From: an uncultured Candidatus Melainabacteria bacterium
GTDB taxonomy: Bacteria > Cyanobacteriota > Vampirovibrionia > Gastranaerophilales > Gastranaerophilaceae
DNA: 64,000 nt
Direction: 5' to 3'
NCBI GenBank assembly: GCA_934747335.1
Contig: CAKVGS010000002.1
Coordinates: 56,017 to 120,016 of the forward strand
The notes beneath the pieces were generated by a model. The model was not told the DNA's origin, searched no databases, and saw nothing but the letters and a program-made list of their open reading frames with translations. The position numbers were made by a program, and so were the translations under genes. Positions 1 to 8,605 of this stretch are shown in pieces. The first letter of the stretch is position 1; the number at the start of each line of letters is the position of its first letter.

Positions 1-56
1 TTGAAAGAATTTCAAAATTATCTCTCTATGCTATTCCATTTTTTCTGAGTAAGCAC

Positions 57-62
57 TACAAT
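57..62 (+). promoter_or_regulatory. -10 box of a probable leaderless transcript
   Basis: TACAAT lies 6 nt before the ATG of the ABC ATPase gene, and there is no purine-rich ribosome-binding site between them. With the usual 6-8 nt from -10 to start point, the mRNA would begin at or next to the start codon. Part of a pattern seen at about eleven genes in this window. Confidence 0.45.
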
Positions 63-68
63 ATTTTT

Positions 69-1019
69 ATGGAAAATATTTTAGAAATTAAAAACCTTAA
101 CCTGTTTTTTGGCAAATACCAAGCGCTTTATAACGTAAATTTAACTTTAAAACGCGGAATTATGCATGCGCTTGTTGGAGAATCAGGTTGTGGAAAAACA
201 ATGACAGCAATGTCAATTATGCGACTTCTGCCTAAAAGTGCGGAAATAAAAAGCGGTGAAGTAATTTTTAATAACGAAAATTTACTTAATTTTAAAGAAA
301 AACAAATGCGCGATTTACGCGGAAATAAAATTGCACTTATTCCGCAAGATCCTATGACTTCTCTTAATCCGCTCTATACAATTGGAAATCAACTTATAGA
401 ATCAATAAGAGCGCATAACAAAGTTAATGACAGGCAGGCTTTAAGAAAGGCTAAGGAGGTTTTGGATTTAGTAAAAATTCCTGATGTCGATAATAAATTA
501 AATTTTTATCCGCACGAATTTTCCGGTGGTATGAAACAGCGCATAATTATTGCAATGGCACTTGCTTGTAACGCGGAATTGATTATTGCTGATGAACCTA
601 CAACAGCATTGGATGTTACTATTCAAAAACAAATTATGGATTTAATTGACGAAATTAAGCGAGAATTCAAAACAACAATTCTTCTGATTTCGCACGATTT
701 AGCACTTGTAAGTAATTATGCGGATAAAGTTTCAGTAATGTATGCAGGACATATTGTAGAAGAGGCTCCTGCTGATGATTTTTTCAAAAATCCTCAACAT
801 CCGTATTCGATTGCACTTTTGAATTCTCTTCCTGAAAAAAATCCTGCACTAAAACTTAAAACAATAGAAGGTGCGCCACCAAGCATTCAGGAAGAAATTT
901 TCGGATGCAAATTTCATCCGAGATGTGAATATTTTAAAGCCGGAATTTGTGATACAAAAGAGCCAAAACTTATAGAAAAATCAATTTATCATTGCTCGGC
1001 GTGTTTTATTAATTTATAA
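69..1019 (+). CDS. Oligopeptide/dipeptide-type ABC transporter ATP-binding protein (DppD/OppD family)
   Basis: This 316-residue cytoplasmic ATPase would power uptake of peptides, nickel or a similar solute through a DppBC/OppBC-type permease. Visible motifs are Walker A GESGCGKT (about residue 38), signature FSGGMKQR, Walker B LIIADEPTTALD and the switch His in LLISHDLAL. The C-terminal extension with CKFHPRC and a further Cys is the oligopeptide-transport C-terminal segment that marks the DppD/OppD group rather than a generic ATPase. Length is normal for DppD. The partner permeases and second ATPase are not in the window; they may lie upstream, since the reading frame before the ATG is open to the window edge. 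The substrate cannot be read from this sequence. Confidence 0.88.
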   Translation: MENILEIKNLNLFFGKYQALYNVNLTLKRGIMHALVGESGCGKTMTAMSIMRLLPKSAEIKSGEVIFNNENLLNFKEKQMRDLRGNKIALIPQDPMTSLNPLYTIGNQLIESIRAHNKVNDRQALRKAKEVLDLVKIPDVDNKLNFYPHEFSGGMKQRIIIAMALACNAELIIADEPTTALDVTIQKQIMDLIDEIKREFKTTILLISHDLALVSNYADKVSVMYAGHIVEEAPADDFFKNPQHPYSIALLNSLPEKNPALKLKTIEGAPPSIQEEIFGCKFHPRCEYFKAGICDTKEPKLIEKSIYHCSACFINL

Positions 1020-1126
1020 TAATTATGTCGGTTGAGCATACCTGCCCAACAATAATTTAAGGGGATATACCCACAACCCCTCTCCCACAAGGGGCGATGG
1101 AAGAAGAGAATAATTGGAGAATTAAT

Positions 1127-1777
1127 ATGAATATTAAATATTTAGGACATAGCGCTTTTGAAATTGAAACAAAAGGCAAAAAGATTTTAATTGACCCGTT
1201 TTTGGTTGCAGTACCCGATTATAAAGCAGAAAATATTTACGATATATTTGTAACACATGCTCACGGAGATCATTTAGGAAGTGCGATTGATATTTCTAAA
1301 CAAACCGGCGCACCAATTACGACAGTATTTGAACTCGCTAATTATTGTGCAAAACACGGTGCTCGTTCAATAGATATGGGATTAGGTTCTTGGCGAGATT
1401 ATAGTTGGGGCAGAGTAATTCTTGTTCCCGCTTTTCATTCAAGTTCTACACCTGATGGAATTTATGGCGGATGTCCTTGCGGTTTTGTTTTTCAAATTGA
1501 AGGTCAGACAATTTATCATGCAGGCGACACTTGTCTTAATACCGAAATGAAAATGATTGGTGAAATGTATGAACCTGACATTGCAATGCTTCCAATCGGC
1601 GGAAAATACACAATGGATATTGAACATGCAGTTAAAGCATCTGAATGGTTAGGTGTTAGTGAGATTATTCCTATGCACTACAATACATTTGATGCAATTA
1701 GTGTTGATATTTCAGAATTTGAACGTCAAATTAGAGAAGTTGGAAAAATGCCAAGAATTTTGCCAATTGGGGGTTAA
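1127..1777 (+). CDS. UPF0173 family metal-dependent hydrolase (metallo-beta-lactamase fold)
   Basis: A 216-residue member of the UPF0173 branch of the metallo-beta-lactamase fold. The N-terminal MNIKYLGHSAFEI, the zinc-binding THAHGDH motif (about residue 43), HAGDTCL, and a late MHYNTFD are the family landmarks. The physiological substrate of UPF0173 proteins is unknown. The start at 1127 is preferred over an in-frame ATG at 1097 because GGAGA lies 6 nt upstream and because family members begin at MxIxYLGHS. The preceding intergenic stretch (1020-1126) contains degraded copies of two intergenic hairpin families (GGTTGAGC..GCCCAAC at about 1029-1050, and CCCTCTCCC around 1078), so the longer start would be encoded in repeat DNA. 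Confidence 0.88.
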   Translation: MNIKYLGHSAFEIETKGKKILIDPFLVAVPDYKAENIYDIFVTHAHGDHLGSAIDISKQTGAPITTVFELANYCAKHGARSIDMGLGSWRDYSWGRVILVPAFHSSSTPDGIYGGCPCGFVFQIEGQTIYHAGDTCLNTEMKMIGEMYEPDIAMLPIGGKYTMDIEHAVKASEWLGVSEIIPMHYNTFDAISVDISEFERQIREVGKMPRILPIGG

Positions 1778-1886
1778 ACTCATTAATTTGTCAAATAGGT
1801 ACTTATTGTAACTCACCCGCATCTGTAATTCTCATTAAAAAAAATGAAATCAATATAATTATGTTACAAACATTGATACAAGACTA

Positions 1887-2271
1887 AATTTGAACGGCAT
1901 TCGCACCGCGAGCGTTTTTTAGCGAGCGTGAAAGTGCGGGTTCACCCGCTACATCCATTTGAACCACGCTCGTAAGAGCGTAGAAAACAGTGAAAGTTTC
2001 TTCTTTTTGCTTACTTTTTCTTCTTGCTTTTTCAAAGAAGAAAAAGTAAGAATATTTTGAAATAAAAAATTTTTTTGAAATGTCCTTTTCTTTCTCTTTT
2101 GTTGCGAATAAAAAGAGAAAGAAAAGGACCAAAAGAAAGAGAAAACACGCTACCGCTTTCTACGCTCTTACGAGCGTTGATAAAATGGATGTAGCAAGCA
2201 GAGCTTGCACTCTCTCGCTCGCTATCGCAGCTAATCGCTGCACGCTCGCGGCGCGAATGTCGTTCATTTGA
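1887..2271. repeat. Large nested palindromic intergenic element, family B copy 1
   Basis: A 385-bp element between the UPF0173 gene and fliI. Its imperfect terminal inverted repeats read TGAACGGCATTCGC at the left and the complement of GCGAATGTCGTTCA at the right, followed inward by GCGAGCG. Nested inside are further inverted pairs: CGCTCGTAAGAGCG with CGCTCTTACGAGCG, a CTTTTTC..GAAAAAG hairpin, and a central arm pair around CCTTTTCTTTCTC and GAGAAAGAAAAGG. A second copy with the same layout is at 24753-25229. No transposase is present, so it is a non-autonomous MITE-like or REP-like element. Reading frames inside it are not genes. Confidence 0.8.
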
Positions 2272-2313
2272 TAAAAATTATTATAGACACTAGTGCTATC
2301 CATGGAGGTTTAA

Positions 2314-3639
2314 TTATCCTGCACCTGCAAGTTGTCCTAATTGTAAAAGCTGATTTACGGTTTCTTGATAATCAATCTTATCATCAGTTGATTGTTTCAA
2401 AAATCCATCTATATTATTCATCATTGCAATAGCCTTATCGCACATAGGATCAGAACCTTTTACATAAGCACCGATATTAATCAAATCTTCGTTCTTTTTA
2501 TGAACAGCAAGAAGATTTCTTATTACGCCCGCCGCTTGTCTGTGCTCTTTTGTTGTAACATCTCCCATAACACGGCTCAAGGATTGCAAAACATCAACAG
2601 CAGGATAGTGGTTTTTGTGTGCCAAATCCCTAGAAAGCATTATGTGGCCATCTAAAATACTTCTTGCAGTATCAGAAATCGGTTCATTAAAATCGTCACC
2701 TTCAACCAAAACGGTATAAAGTCCTGTAATCGTTCCAACTTCGTTTGTACCTGCTCTTTCCATAAGTTTAGGCATAATTGCAAACACTGATGGTGTGTAA
2801 CCGCGTGTAGCCGGAGGTTCGCCAATTGCAAGCCCGACTTCTCTTTGTGCCATTGCAATACGAGTTACGGAATCCAGCATAAACAAAACATCCAAACCTT
2901 TATCTCTAAAGTATTCGGCAATAGAAGTTGCAACAAAAGCGGCTTTAATTTTTACTAATGATGGTTGTTCAGATGTCGCTGCGATTACAATTGAGCGTTT
3001 CATGCCTTCAGGGCCTAAAATTTCTTCAATAAATTCTTTAACCTCACGTCCACGTTCGCCAATCAACGCAATAACGTTCAAATCCGCGGTTGTATTTTTC
3101 GCCATCATACCAATCGTTGTACTTTTACCGACACCTGAACCTGCGAAAATACCCATTCTTTGACCTTTGCCGACTGTCATAAATCCGTCAATCGAGCGAA
3201 TTCCAAGAGAAAGCGGTTCGGAAATACGTTTTCTTTTTAAAGGATTAATTGCATCCGCGTGCGTTGAACGGTATTCCGAAAAACGAATATCACCCAACGT
3301 ATCAATAGGATTGCCCAAACCATCCAAAACACGACCGATAAGCTGATTGCCAACTCCAATTTTCATTGCACCGCCAGTGTTTACAACCAATGCCCCTGGA
3401 TGAATTCCGTCAGGATTTGCAAGAGGCATAAGCAAAATTTTATCACGTTTAAAACCAACAACCTCAGCCATTGTAGGTTTATCATTATAATCATTGTATA
3501 TGTAGCACAAATCGCCAATTGAAGATTTCGGCCCGTCAGATTCAATAGTAAGTCCGATAATTTCAGTAATCTTACCGATTTCTTTAATCGTTTTTGCGTC
3601 TTTAATTATATTTAAATATTTATCCTTACTCCAACTCAT
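2314..3639 (-). CDS. fliI: Flagellum-specific ATP synthase / export ATPase FliI
   Basis: FliI is the hexameric ATPase of the flagellar type III export apparatus, working with FliH at the cytoplasmic face of the basal body. The 441-residue protein has the F1-ATPase-like Walker A GSGVGKST, the Walker B region DVLFMLDSVTR, and the FliI/SctN-typical AIGEPPATRGYTPSVFA and SRDLAHKNHYPAVDVLQS segments. The start at 3639 (MSWSKDKYLN) is chosen because the ATG overlaps the end of fliH by 14 nt; a longer frame to 3678 would lie deep within fliH. It is the last gene of the minus-strand fliF-fliG-fliH-fliI cluster; no fliJ follows, as repeat DNA lies beyond the stop. Confidence 0.95.
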   Translation of the reverse strand: MSWSKDKYLNIIKDAKTIKEIGKITEIIGLTIESDGPKSSIGDLCYIYNDYNDKPTMAEVVGFKRDKILLMPLANPDGIHPGALVVNTGGAMKIGVGNQLIGRVLDGLGNPIDTLGDIRFSEYRSTHADAINPLKRKRISEPLSLGIRSIDGFMTVGKGQRMGIFAGSGVGKSTTIGMMAKNTTADLNVIALIGERGREVKEFIEEILGPEGMKRSIVIAATSEQPSLVKIKAAFVATSIAEYFRDKGLDVLFMLDSVTRIAMAQREVGLAIGEPPATRGYTPSVFAIMPKLMERAGTNEVGTITGLYTVLVEGDDFNEPISDTARSILDGHIMLSRDLAHKNHYPAVDVLQSLSRVMGDVTTKEHRQAAGVIRNLLAVHKKNEDLINIGAYVKGSDPMCDKAIAMMNNIDGFLKQSTDDKIDYQETVNQLLQLGQLAGAG

Positions 3640-4378
3640 CGTTAGCACCCGTAAGCATATTTTGCGCGATTTCTGCAATCTGAGATGAAACTCTTGAATC
3701 CAATCTGATGTCAGGCGTTTCTACAATCACACCATCAGCAGAAAGCGAGTTATCTTCAACAACTCTCAAAGATTTTAAAGTTGGAAATTCACTTCTGAAA
3801 TTTGGAACAAGTTTATTAATGTTTTCAACAAGTTCAGGGTTAACAATAATTGTAATATTTTCCTTGTCGTTTAATTGTTTAATAGCGTCTAAAGTGATTT
3901 TATACAAAACTTTGTTATCAAATTTTTGGTGACAAACCTTGTCTGCAATTGCAACAACCAAATCAACAATATCTTGAGAAGCAGAATCTATGATATTTTT
4001 TTTCATATCAAAAGAACCGCTCGCAAGCGTATCCAATGAACGCAAAGCTTCTGAAGCGTCGTTTTGAAACTTATACAAACCGTCTTGTTCGCCTTTTTTA
4101 AAACCTTCTTCATAAGCTTGGTTTTTGATTGACTCGTATTCTTGTTGAGCTTTATTGCGCGCGTCTTGAATAATTCTTTCAGCTTCCGTGTTAGCAGTCT
4201 GAATAACAACTTGTGATTGATTTTGCGCTGAATCTAAAATTTGTTGAGCCTTAGCATCAGTTTCGGCAATAATTTGTTGAACTTTTGCCTGCTGTCTTGT
4301 AACGCGCGTTTGTTCAATCGGCAGCACAAAGCTGTCGCCCATTTGAATTTCTTGACCTTTTATTCTATTACTACTCAA
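3626..4378 (-). CDS. fliH: Flagellar assembly protein FliH
   Basis: The product is a 250-residue FliH-type stator that binds and regulates FliI. The sequence is poorly conserved, as usual for this family, but shows the expected layout: a charged N-terminal region with a long coiled coil (about residues 20-105, rich in Ala, Gln, Glu and Lys), a YEEGFKKGEQDG-like segment, and a C-terminal domain ending near DIRLDSRVSSQIAEIAQ. It overlaps fliG by 8 nt at its start and fliI by 14 nt at its end, so translation is probably coupled. The assignment rests on position between fliG and fliI as much as on sequence. Confidence 0.88.
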   Translation of the reverse strand: MSSNRIKGQEIQMGDSFVLPIEQTRVTRQQAKVQQIIAETDAKAQQILDSAQNQSQVVIQTANTEAERIIQDARNKAQQEYESIKNQAYEEGFKKGEQDGLYKFQNDASEALRSLDTLASGSFDMKKNIIDSASQDIVDLVVAIADKVCHQKFDNKVLYKITLDAIKQLNDKENITIIVNPELVENINKLVPNFRSEFPTLKSLRVVEDNSLSADGVIVETPDIRLDSRVSSQIAEIAQNMLTGANDELE

Positions 4379-5420
4379 CTAATTCATCCTCAACACTAGC
4401 ACGAGTAATCGTGATTTCACCGCTTGCTTCAAGATTTCTGATTGCGTTAACAATGCCTGTTTGTGCTTCTTGAACTTCTTTTGCTCTAACAGGTCCAAGA
4501 TATTCCATATCATCCGTAAGCATTTGTTTTGCACGTTCTGACATATTTTTGAATATTTTGTTTTTAATTTCTTCTTTTGTACCTTTAAGTGCAAGTGCAA
4601 GTTGTTTTGTATCAATTTCTCTAAGCAATCTTTGAATAGCTCTATCATCGAGAATAATAATATCTTCAAATACGAACATCAAGTCACGAACTTCTTGAGC
4701 CATTTCTTGATTTTCAATATCAAGCCATTCCATAATATTCTTTTCTGTACCACGGTCGCAGCAGTTCAAAATGTTTGCTAAAGATTCTACACCGCCTGCA
4801 TTTGAGAAATCTTGAACCAACAAAGCCGAGAATTTACGTTCTACAATATCCTCAATTGTTGATAAAATTTCAGGGTTTGTAGGAGTCATATCCGCAATTC
4901 GCATAGAAACCACGGCTTGAATATCAGGTGGTAAAAATGCCAAAACTTGTGCTGATAATTCAGGTCGTAAATATGCCAAGATTAACGCCAAAAGCTGTGG
5001 ATTTTCTGAAGAAAAAGTATTCGCTAATTGTGACGGGTCAGCTTCATTCAAGAAATAGAACGGGTTAGTATTAACCATCGAATTAACTTTTTCTAAAAGT
5101 TTACCTGCTTCTGCTTCACCATAAGTTTGGACAAGCAACTGCTTTGCATAGCCTACACCACCTTGAGCAATGTAGTTTTTAGCCTGAAAAACCGTTTTAA
5201 ATTCTGTTAAAACTTCGTTCAAATCTTCATCCGAAACTTTTCCGAGATTTGCAATATCAAGAGTAATTTGCTCAAGCAAATCTTCATCTTTTATATTTTT
5301 GAGTATTTCAGAAGCTGTTGCAGGTCCAAGCGCAATCAAAAGCGCCGCAACCTTTTGACTCGGACGTGTAATCGTCTTTTTAGCTTCCTCTTTGGCTTTT
5401 TTTATTTCTTCGATACCCAT
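4371..5420 (-). CDS. fliG: Flagellar motor switch protein FliG
   Basis: FliG is the rotor component that contacts the stator MotA and the MS-ring protein FliF, so it produces torque and switching. The 349-residue length is normal. Visible family features include SQKVAALLIALGP near the N terminus, the middle-domain ERKFSALLVQDF region and GGVESLANILNCCDR, and the C-terminal LMFVFEDIIILDDRAIQRLLREID with the charged torque helix residues. A weak AAGG-type ribosome-binding site precedes the ATG. The 166-bp gap to fliF holds two intergenic palindromes (5437-5575), unusual inside a flagellar operon. Confidence 0.95.
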   Translation of the reverse strand: MGIEEIKKAKEEAKKTITRPSQKVAALLIALGPATASEILKNIKDEDLLEQITLDIANLGKVSDEDLNEVLTEFKTVFQAKNYIAQGGVGYAKQLLVQTYGEAEAGKLLEKVNSMVNTNPFYFLNEADPSQLANTFSSENPQLLALILAYLRPELSAQVLAFLPPDIQAVVSMRIADMTPTNPEILSTIEDIVERKFSALLVQDFSNAGGVESLANILNCCDRGTEKNIMEWLDIENQEMAQEVRDLMFVFEDIIILDDRAIQRLLREIDTKQLALALKGTKEEIKNKIFKNMSERAKQMLTDDMEYLGPVRAKEVQEAQTGIVNAIRNLEASGEITITRASVEDELVE

Positions 5421-5436
5421 TATTTTTTCCTTTTAG

Positions 5437-5575
5437 GTCAATAAGTGAATGAGTGAATAGATGAATAAGTATTATTGTTGGGTTGAAAACCCAACCTACT
5501 ATTTTTATATTGAACTTTGTTTGCTATCGAATATATTTAATACAAACTTATTCACTTATTCCCCTATTCACTTAT
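5437..5575. repeat. Intergenic palindrome (family E) with a nested GTTGGGTT hairpin (family D)
   Basis: The fliF-fliG gap carries AATAAGTGAATGAGTGAATA on one side and its inverted counterpart TTATTCACTTATT..TATTCACTTATT on the other. Between them is a perfect small hairpin, GTTGGGTT (5477-5484) with AACCCAAC (5488-5495). Both types recur elsewhere in the window, so this looks like two repeat insertions stacked in one site. It could also act as an mRNA stability element between fliF and fliG. Confidence 0.65.
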
Positions 5576-5586
5576 TGCCTTTTTTA

Positions 5587-7131
5587 TTAGTCTTTAATAA
5601 ACGATGTAATCAGCTTCGCAGCATCCTCAGGTGATGCCATTACAGCTTCATTCAATTCGTTTATGCTTTGTTCTTTTTGAGATTTAACTTCTCTTTTGTT
5701 TAACTCAATTTTTGGTAATTTTTCTTCTTGTTCCTCATCTTCGGTTTGTGTTTCCACAACTTCTTCAGGGAATCTGCGTTCTTGACGTTTTGCACTCGGC
5801 ATTTTTGATACAAAATTCTTTAAGATAAACAATGCGAAACAACCCAATACAAGAACAATTACCAATGGAATTACTGACGAAGTTATAAAGTACATTGTTT
5901 GCTCTTGTTGATACTGCTTAGCAAAATCTTCTTGAGCCTTCTTATCAATTGATGCCCCTTCAAACTGCAATCCTGAAACAGAGATTACATCGCCTCTTGA
6001 ATAATCTACGCCTGACGCTGAAAGTACAAGATTTTTAAGCTCTTCTTTTTCAGCTTCCGTCAAAATTTTGTTAACCGCAACCGCAATTGAAAGTCTTTTT
6101 ATAGTTCCGGGTGCGTAAACAACTTGCTTAACTTCTTTTGACACGCTGTAATTTACAGCAGTCTTTTGTTTTGAATAGTTCAAGTTTCTTTGATTTACGC
6201 CATTCGGATTAGGTACGTTGTTCGGGTTTTCATAAGTTTCAACTTCTGTTTGAGAACTTGTTACAACACCTTCACCTTTGTCATTTACAGGAATATAACT
6301 TTCTATTGTTGATTTTGCCGAATTAAAATCAATATCCGCATTAACTTGAACAGAAACGTTACCTTTGCCGACAATCTTTTCTAAAACTTCCGAAACCTTT
6401 TTAGCTGTGTCTTTTTCCAAGTTTGTCTTGAAACTTTCCATATCTGTTGAGTTTTTAGAAGTTTCATCTGACAAGCTGTTACCATTTTGGTCAGTAATAA
6501 ATACCTGTTCAGGAGTCATTCTCGGAACAGCATAAGCTACCAAATTCTTTATTGCTTTAACTTGAGAACTCTTAATTTTGTATCCCGGTTCAAGTACCAA
6601 AACTACTGACGCAGTCGGTTTCGCGTCATTATCTTCAAAAATCGAACGTTCAGGTTCTGCAAGCTGAACACGAGCGTATTTAACACCTTGAATTTTTTCA
6701 ATTGAACGAGTTAATTCGCCTTGAAAAATTCTTTGTTTTGTTAATTTGTTTTTAAAATCAGTTGAACCCAATTGCATATCGTCTAAAAGTTCAAAACCAG
6801 TATCGCCGTTTTTAATCAAATCGTTTTCTGCTACGAAAACACGCATTTCATCACGCACATTTGACGGTACTAAAATAGTCTTATGATCTTCTGAAACTTT
6901 GTAACGATAACCGTTTTTCTTCATGTTTTCAACGATACTTATAGCATTAACTTCATTTAAGTCTGAATATAAAACAACCCAATCTGGTTCCATTGCTTTG
7001 GACAAGAAAAAAGCTGCAACGGCAATAGTTACAACGATAAGAGCAAGCATGCCAAGCTTTTGGTTGCCGTCCAAACCGTTCCACAACTTCTTCACGTCAT
7101 TAGCTAGTAGTGCAAAATAATTATTTTCCAT
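5587..7131 (-). CDS. fliF: Flagellar MS-ring protein FliF
   Basis: FliF forms the membrane-supramembrane ring on which the rotor and export gate are built. The protein (514 residues) has two membrane segments, near residues 26-46 and about 415-437, flanking a periplasmic region with SDLNEVNAISIVENMKKNGY, GFELLDDMQLGSTDF and QGELTRSIEKIQGVKYARVQ, which are standard FliF ring-building-motif landmarks. A short cytoplasmic tail ending SPEDAAKLITSFIKD is the FliG-binding end. The start at 7131 is preferred over an in-frame GTG at 7146 because GGGGAG lies just upstream of the ATG. First gene of the visible flagellar cluster; fliE, flgB and flgC are not adjacent. Confidence 0.95.
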   Translation of the reverse strand: MENNYFALLANDVKKLWNGLDGNQKLGMLALIVVTIAVAAFFLSKAMEPDWVVLYSDLNEVNAISIVENMKKNGYRYKVSEDHKTILVPSNVRDEMRVFVAENDLIKNGDTGFELLDDMQLGSTDFKNKLTKQRIFQGELTRSIEKIQGVKYARVQLAEPERSIFEDNDAKPTASVVLVLEPGYKIKSSQVKAIKNLVAYAVPRMTPEQVFITDQNGNSLSDETSKNSTDMESFKTNLEKDTAKKVSEVLEKIVGKGNVSVQVNADIDFNSAKSTIESYIPVNDKGEGVVTSSQTEVETYENPNNVPNPNGVNQRNLNYSKQKTAVNYSVSKEVKQVVYAPGTIKRLSIAVAVNKILTEAEKEELKNLVLSASGVDYSRGDVISVSGLQFEGASIDKKAQEDFAKQYQQEQTMYFITSSVIPLVIVLVLGCFALFILKNFVSKMPSAKRQERRFPEEVVETQTEDEEQEEKLPKIELNKREVKSQKEQSINELNEAVMASPEDAAKLITSFIKD

Positions 7132-7241
7132 GTACTCCCCACGCACAATTATTCAATAATAATCATAACCTAAGATTAAAATCTTTTCAAATTATTAATA
7201 AGTGTAAAGTTTATACTATATTATTGCATTGAAAAATAATT

Positions 7242-8162
7242 TTATTTTTTACATGCACGAATAGTTCTTTTAACAGTATCTTTAGAAATATTCATAACAT
7301 CTGCTATTTGTTCATAAGTAAGACCTTGTTTTAGAAATCCGTTAATTTTTTCCATTCTAAAACGCACTAAATCCTCTCGCCAATTTGGATAAAATTCACC
7401 TACAAATCGTGCAATATAACTTCTTTTGTGTTGCATATGATTTGCAATTTGTTTTATATTTAACCCTTCTTTAACTAACTCTTTTATAACTTCCAACTTA
7501 TTTGACTTTGCTTCAATTTTAGCTTCTTTGATTTTTTTGTTATCTAAATATCCCAAAAGAGTTGAATGAGGAATTCCTAATTCTCTTGCAGCTGTTGAAA
7601 CACTTCCGCCCTGTGAAATTTGCGCTAAAGCATTTTTTACCAATTTGCTTGTTTTATTAAAGCGAATTTGACACCTTATTTCTTGTTCAGCTTTTTGCAA
7701 CCTTAAACGATGACCTTTAAAAGAATCATAAACATTTTGCACATCTTTGTTATTTTTATAACATTTTCTTAATTCTTCTTTTTTTTGTGCAACTCTTTTA
7801 TTTAATCCAAATTCTTTTATTTGTTGAAAAGTTTCTTTATCCATTACTTTGGGAAGTAATTTATATACATAGGTAATAGAACATTTAAATTGTTCAGCAA
7901 TTTCTTTAATACTCTTGCCATTTTGTAACAAAGTAAACAAGTCATTAATTAGTGTAGCTTTTCTTGTAACATTATAAGAAATAAGACCATACCTTTGAGC
8001 ATTTTTTCTAATACATTCATAGCTCAAATTATGCATTTTGGCAATCTGAGAAAAATTGTAACCTTGTGATATTAAGGTTTCAAGTTCTTCTTTTCCAATT
8101 ACAATTTTTCTTGAATGACCGTTAAAGTTGATTGAATTATAATAATTAGTTTGAATTTTCAT
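7242..8162 (-). CDS. Protein with five helix-turn-helix segments, lineage-specific N-terminal motif
   Basis: I do not recognise a named family. The 306-residue product has five segments of the form LxxxGxxxxQIAxxxxxSxxxV: about residues 26-60, 73-104, 175-207, 223-255 and 270-303. Each resembles a resolvase/homeodomain-like helix-turn-helix, as in QGYNFSQIAKMHNLSYECI and QGLTYEQIADVMNISKDTV. Between the second and third is a basic, possibly coiled segment. The start at 8162 gives MKIQTNYYNSINFNG, matching an NF(K/R/N) N-terminal motif shared by three other hypotheticals here; a longer frame to 8264 would add a hydrophobic stretch without a ribosome-binding site. It is monocistronic between groEL and fliF. 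A DNA-binding or transposon-derived role is inference. Confidence 0.6.
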   Translation of the reverse strand: MKIQTNYYNSINFNGHSRKIVIGKEELETLISQGYNFSQIAKMHNLSYECIRKNAQRYGLISYNVTRKATLINDLFTLLQNGKSIKEIAEQFKCSITYVYKLLPKVMDKETFQQIKEFGLNKRVAQKKEELRKCYKNNKDVQNVYDSFKGHRLRLQKAEQEIRCQIRFNKTSKLVKNALAQISQGGSVSTAARELGIPHSTLLGYLDNKKIKEAKIEAKSNKLEVIKELVKEGLNIKQIANHMQHKRSYIARFVGEFYPNWREDLVRFRMEKINGFLKQGLTYEQIADVMNISKDTVKRTIRACKK

Positions 8163-8264
8163 ATTTCCATAAAAACTTGTAAAAATATTTTTTGCTAGTT
8201 GAATTAAAAAAGTTAGTTTAATAAAAAATTTGTTAATTGTTTGGGGTACAAAATTACACAACAA

Positions 8265-8605
8265 ACCAATAGTTCAAATACAAGAAAGGCACTGGCGTTA
8301 CAATCAATTCTTGTAATCTCACCAATGCCTTTCGACAATATGTTCTTTTCTTTTTGGTTACTTTTTCTTCGCAACCAACTTGTAGACTTACTTTGAGGTT
8401 GACCTGTCGATATTATACAAGCTTGTAAGCTTAGCTAATGTCAACCGACCAAATGTCTACGTGCGTAGCACCTGTCTTGGATTATTGGCAGTTCGCCCGT
8501 TTGCATTCGTTTAATTTTGCTTACGCAAAATAATCACTCATTACAACGGTCTCACAGGGACGGCGTTTCGTTCGCTCACGCTCACTTCAGCCTTGCCAAA
8601 ATCCG
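8265..8605. repeat. Structured intergenic region downstream of groEL with two long hairpins
   Basis: No gene is visible in these 340 bases. Two extended inverted repeats are. The first spans 8284-8333: GAAAGGCA pairs with TGCCTTTC, and inside it TTACAA pairs with TTGTAA. The second spans 8382-8460: GTAGAC pairs with GTCTAC, and inside it GGTTGAC (8397-8403) pairs with GTCAACC (8440-8446). Either could terminate groEL transcription, but neither is followed by a clean T-run on the minus strand, so they look more like repeat-element remains. Confidence 0.5.

Noticed and set aside
1884..2271. Open frames of 63-82 residues on both strands in the 1.9-2.3 kb gap
   Set aside because: They lie wholly within a palindromic repeat present again at 24.7-25.2 kb, have no ribosome-binding site, and encode low-complexity Lys/Phe/Arg runs.
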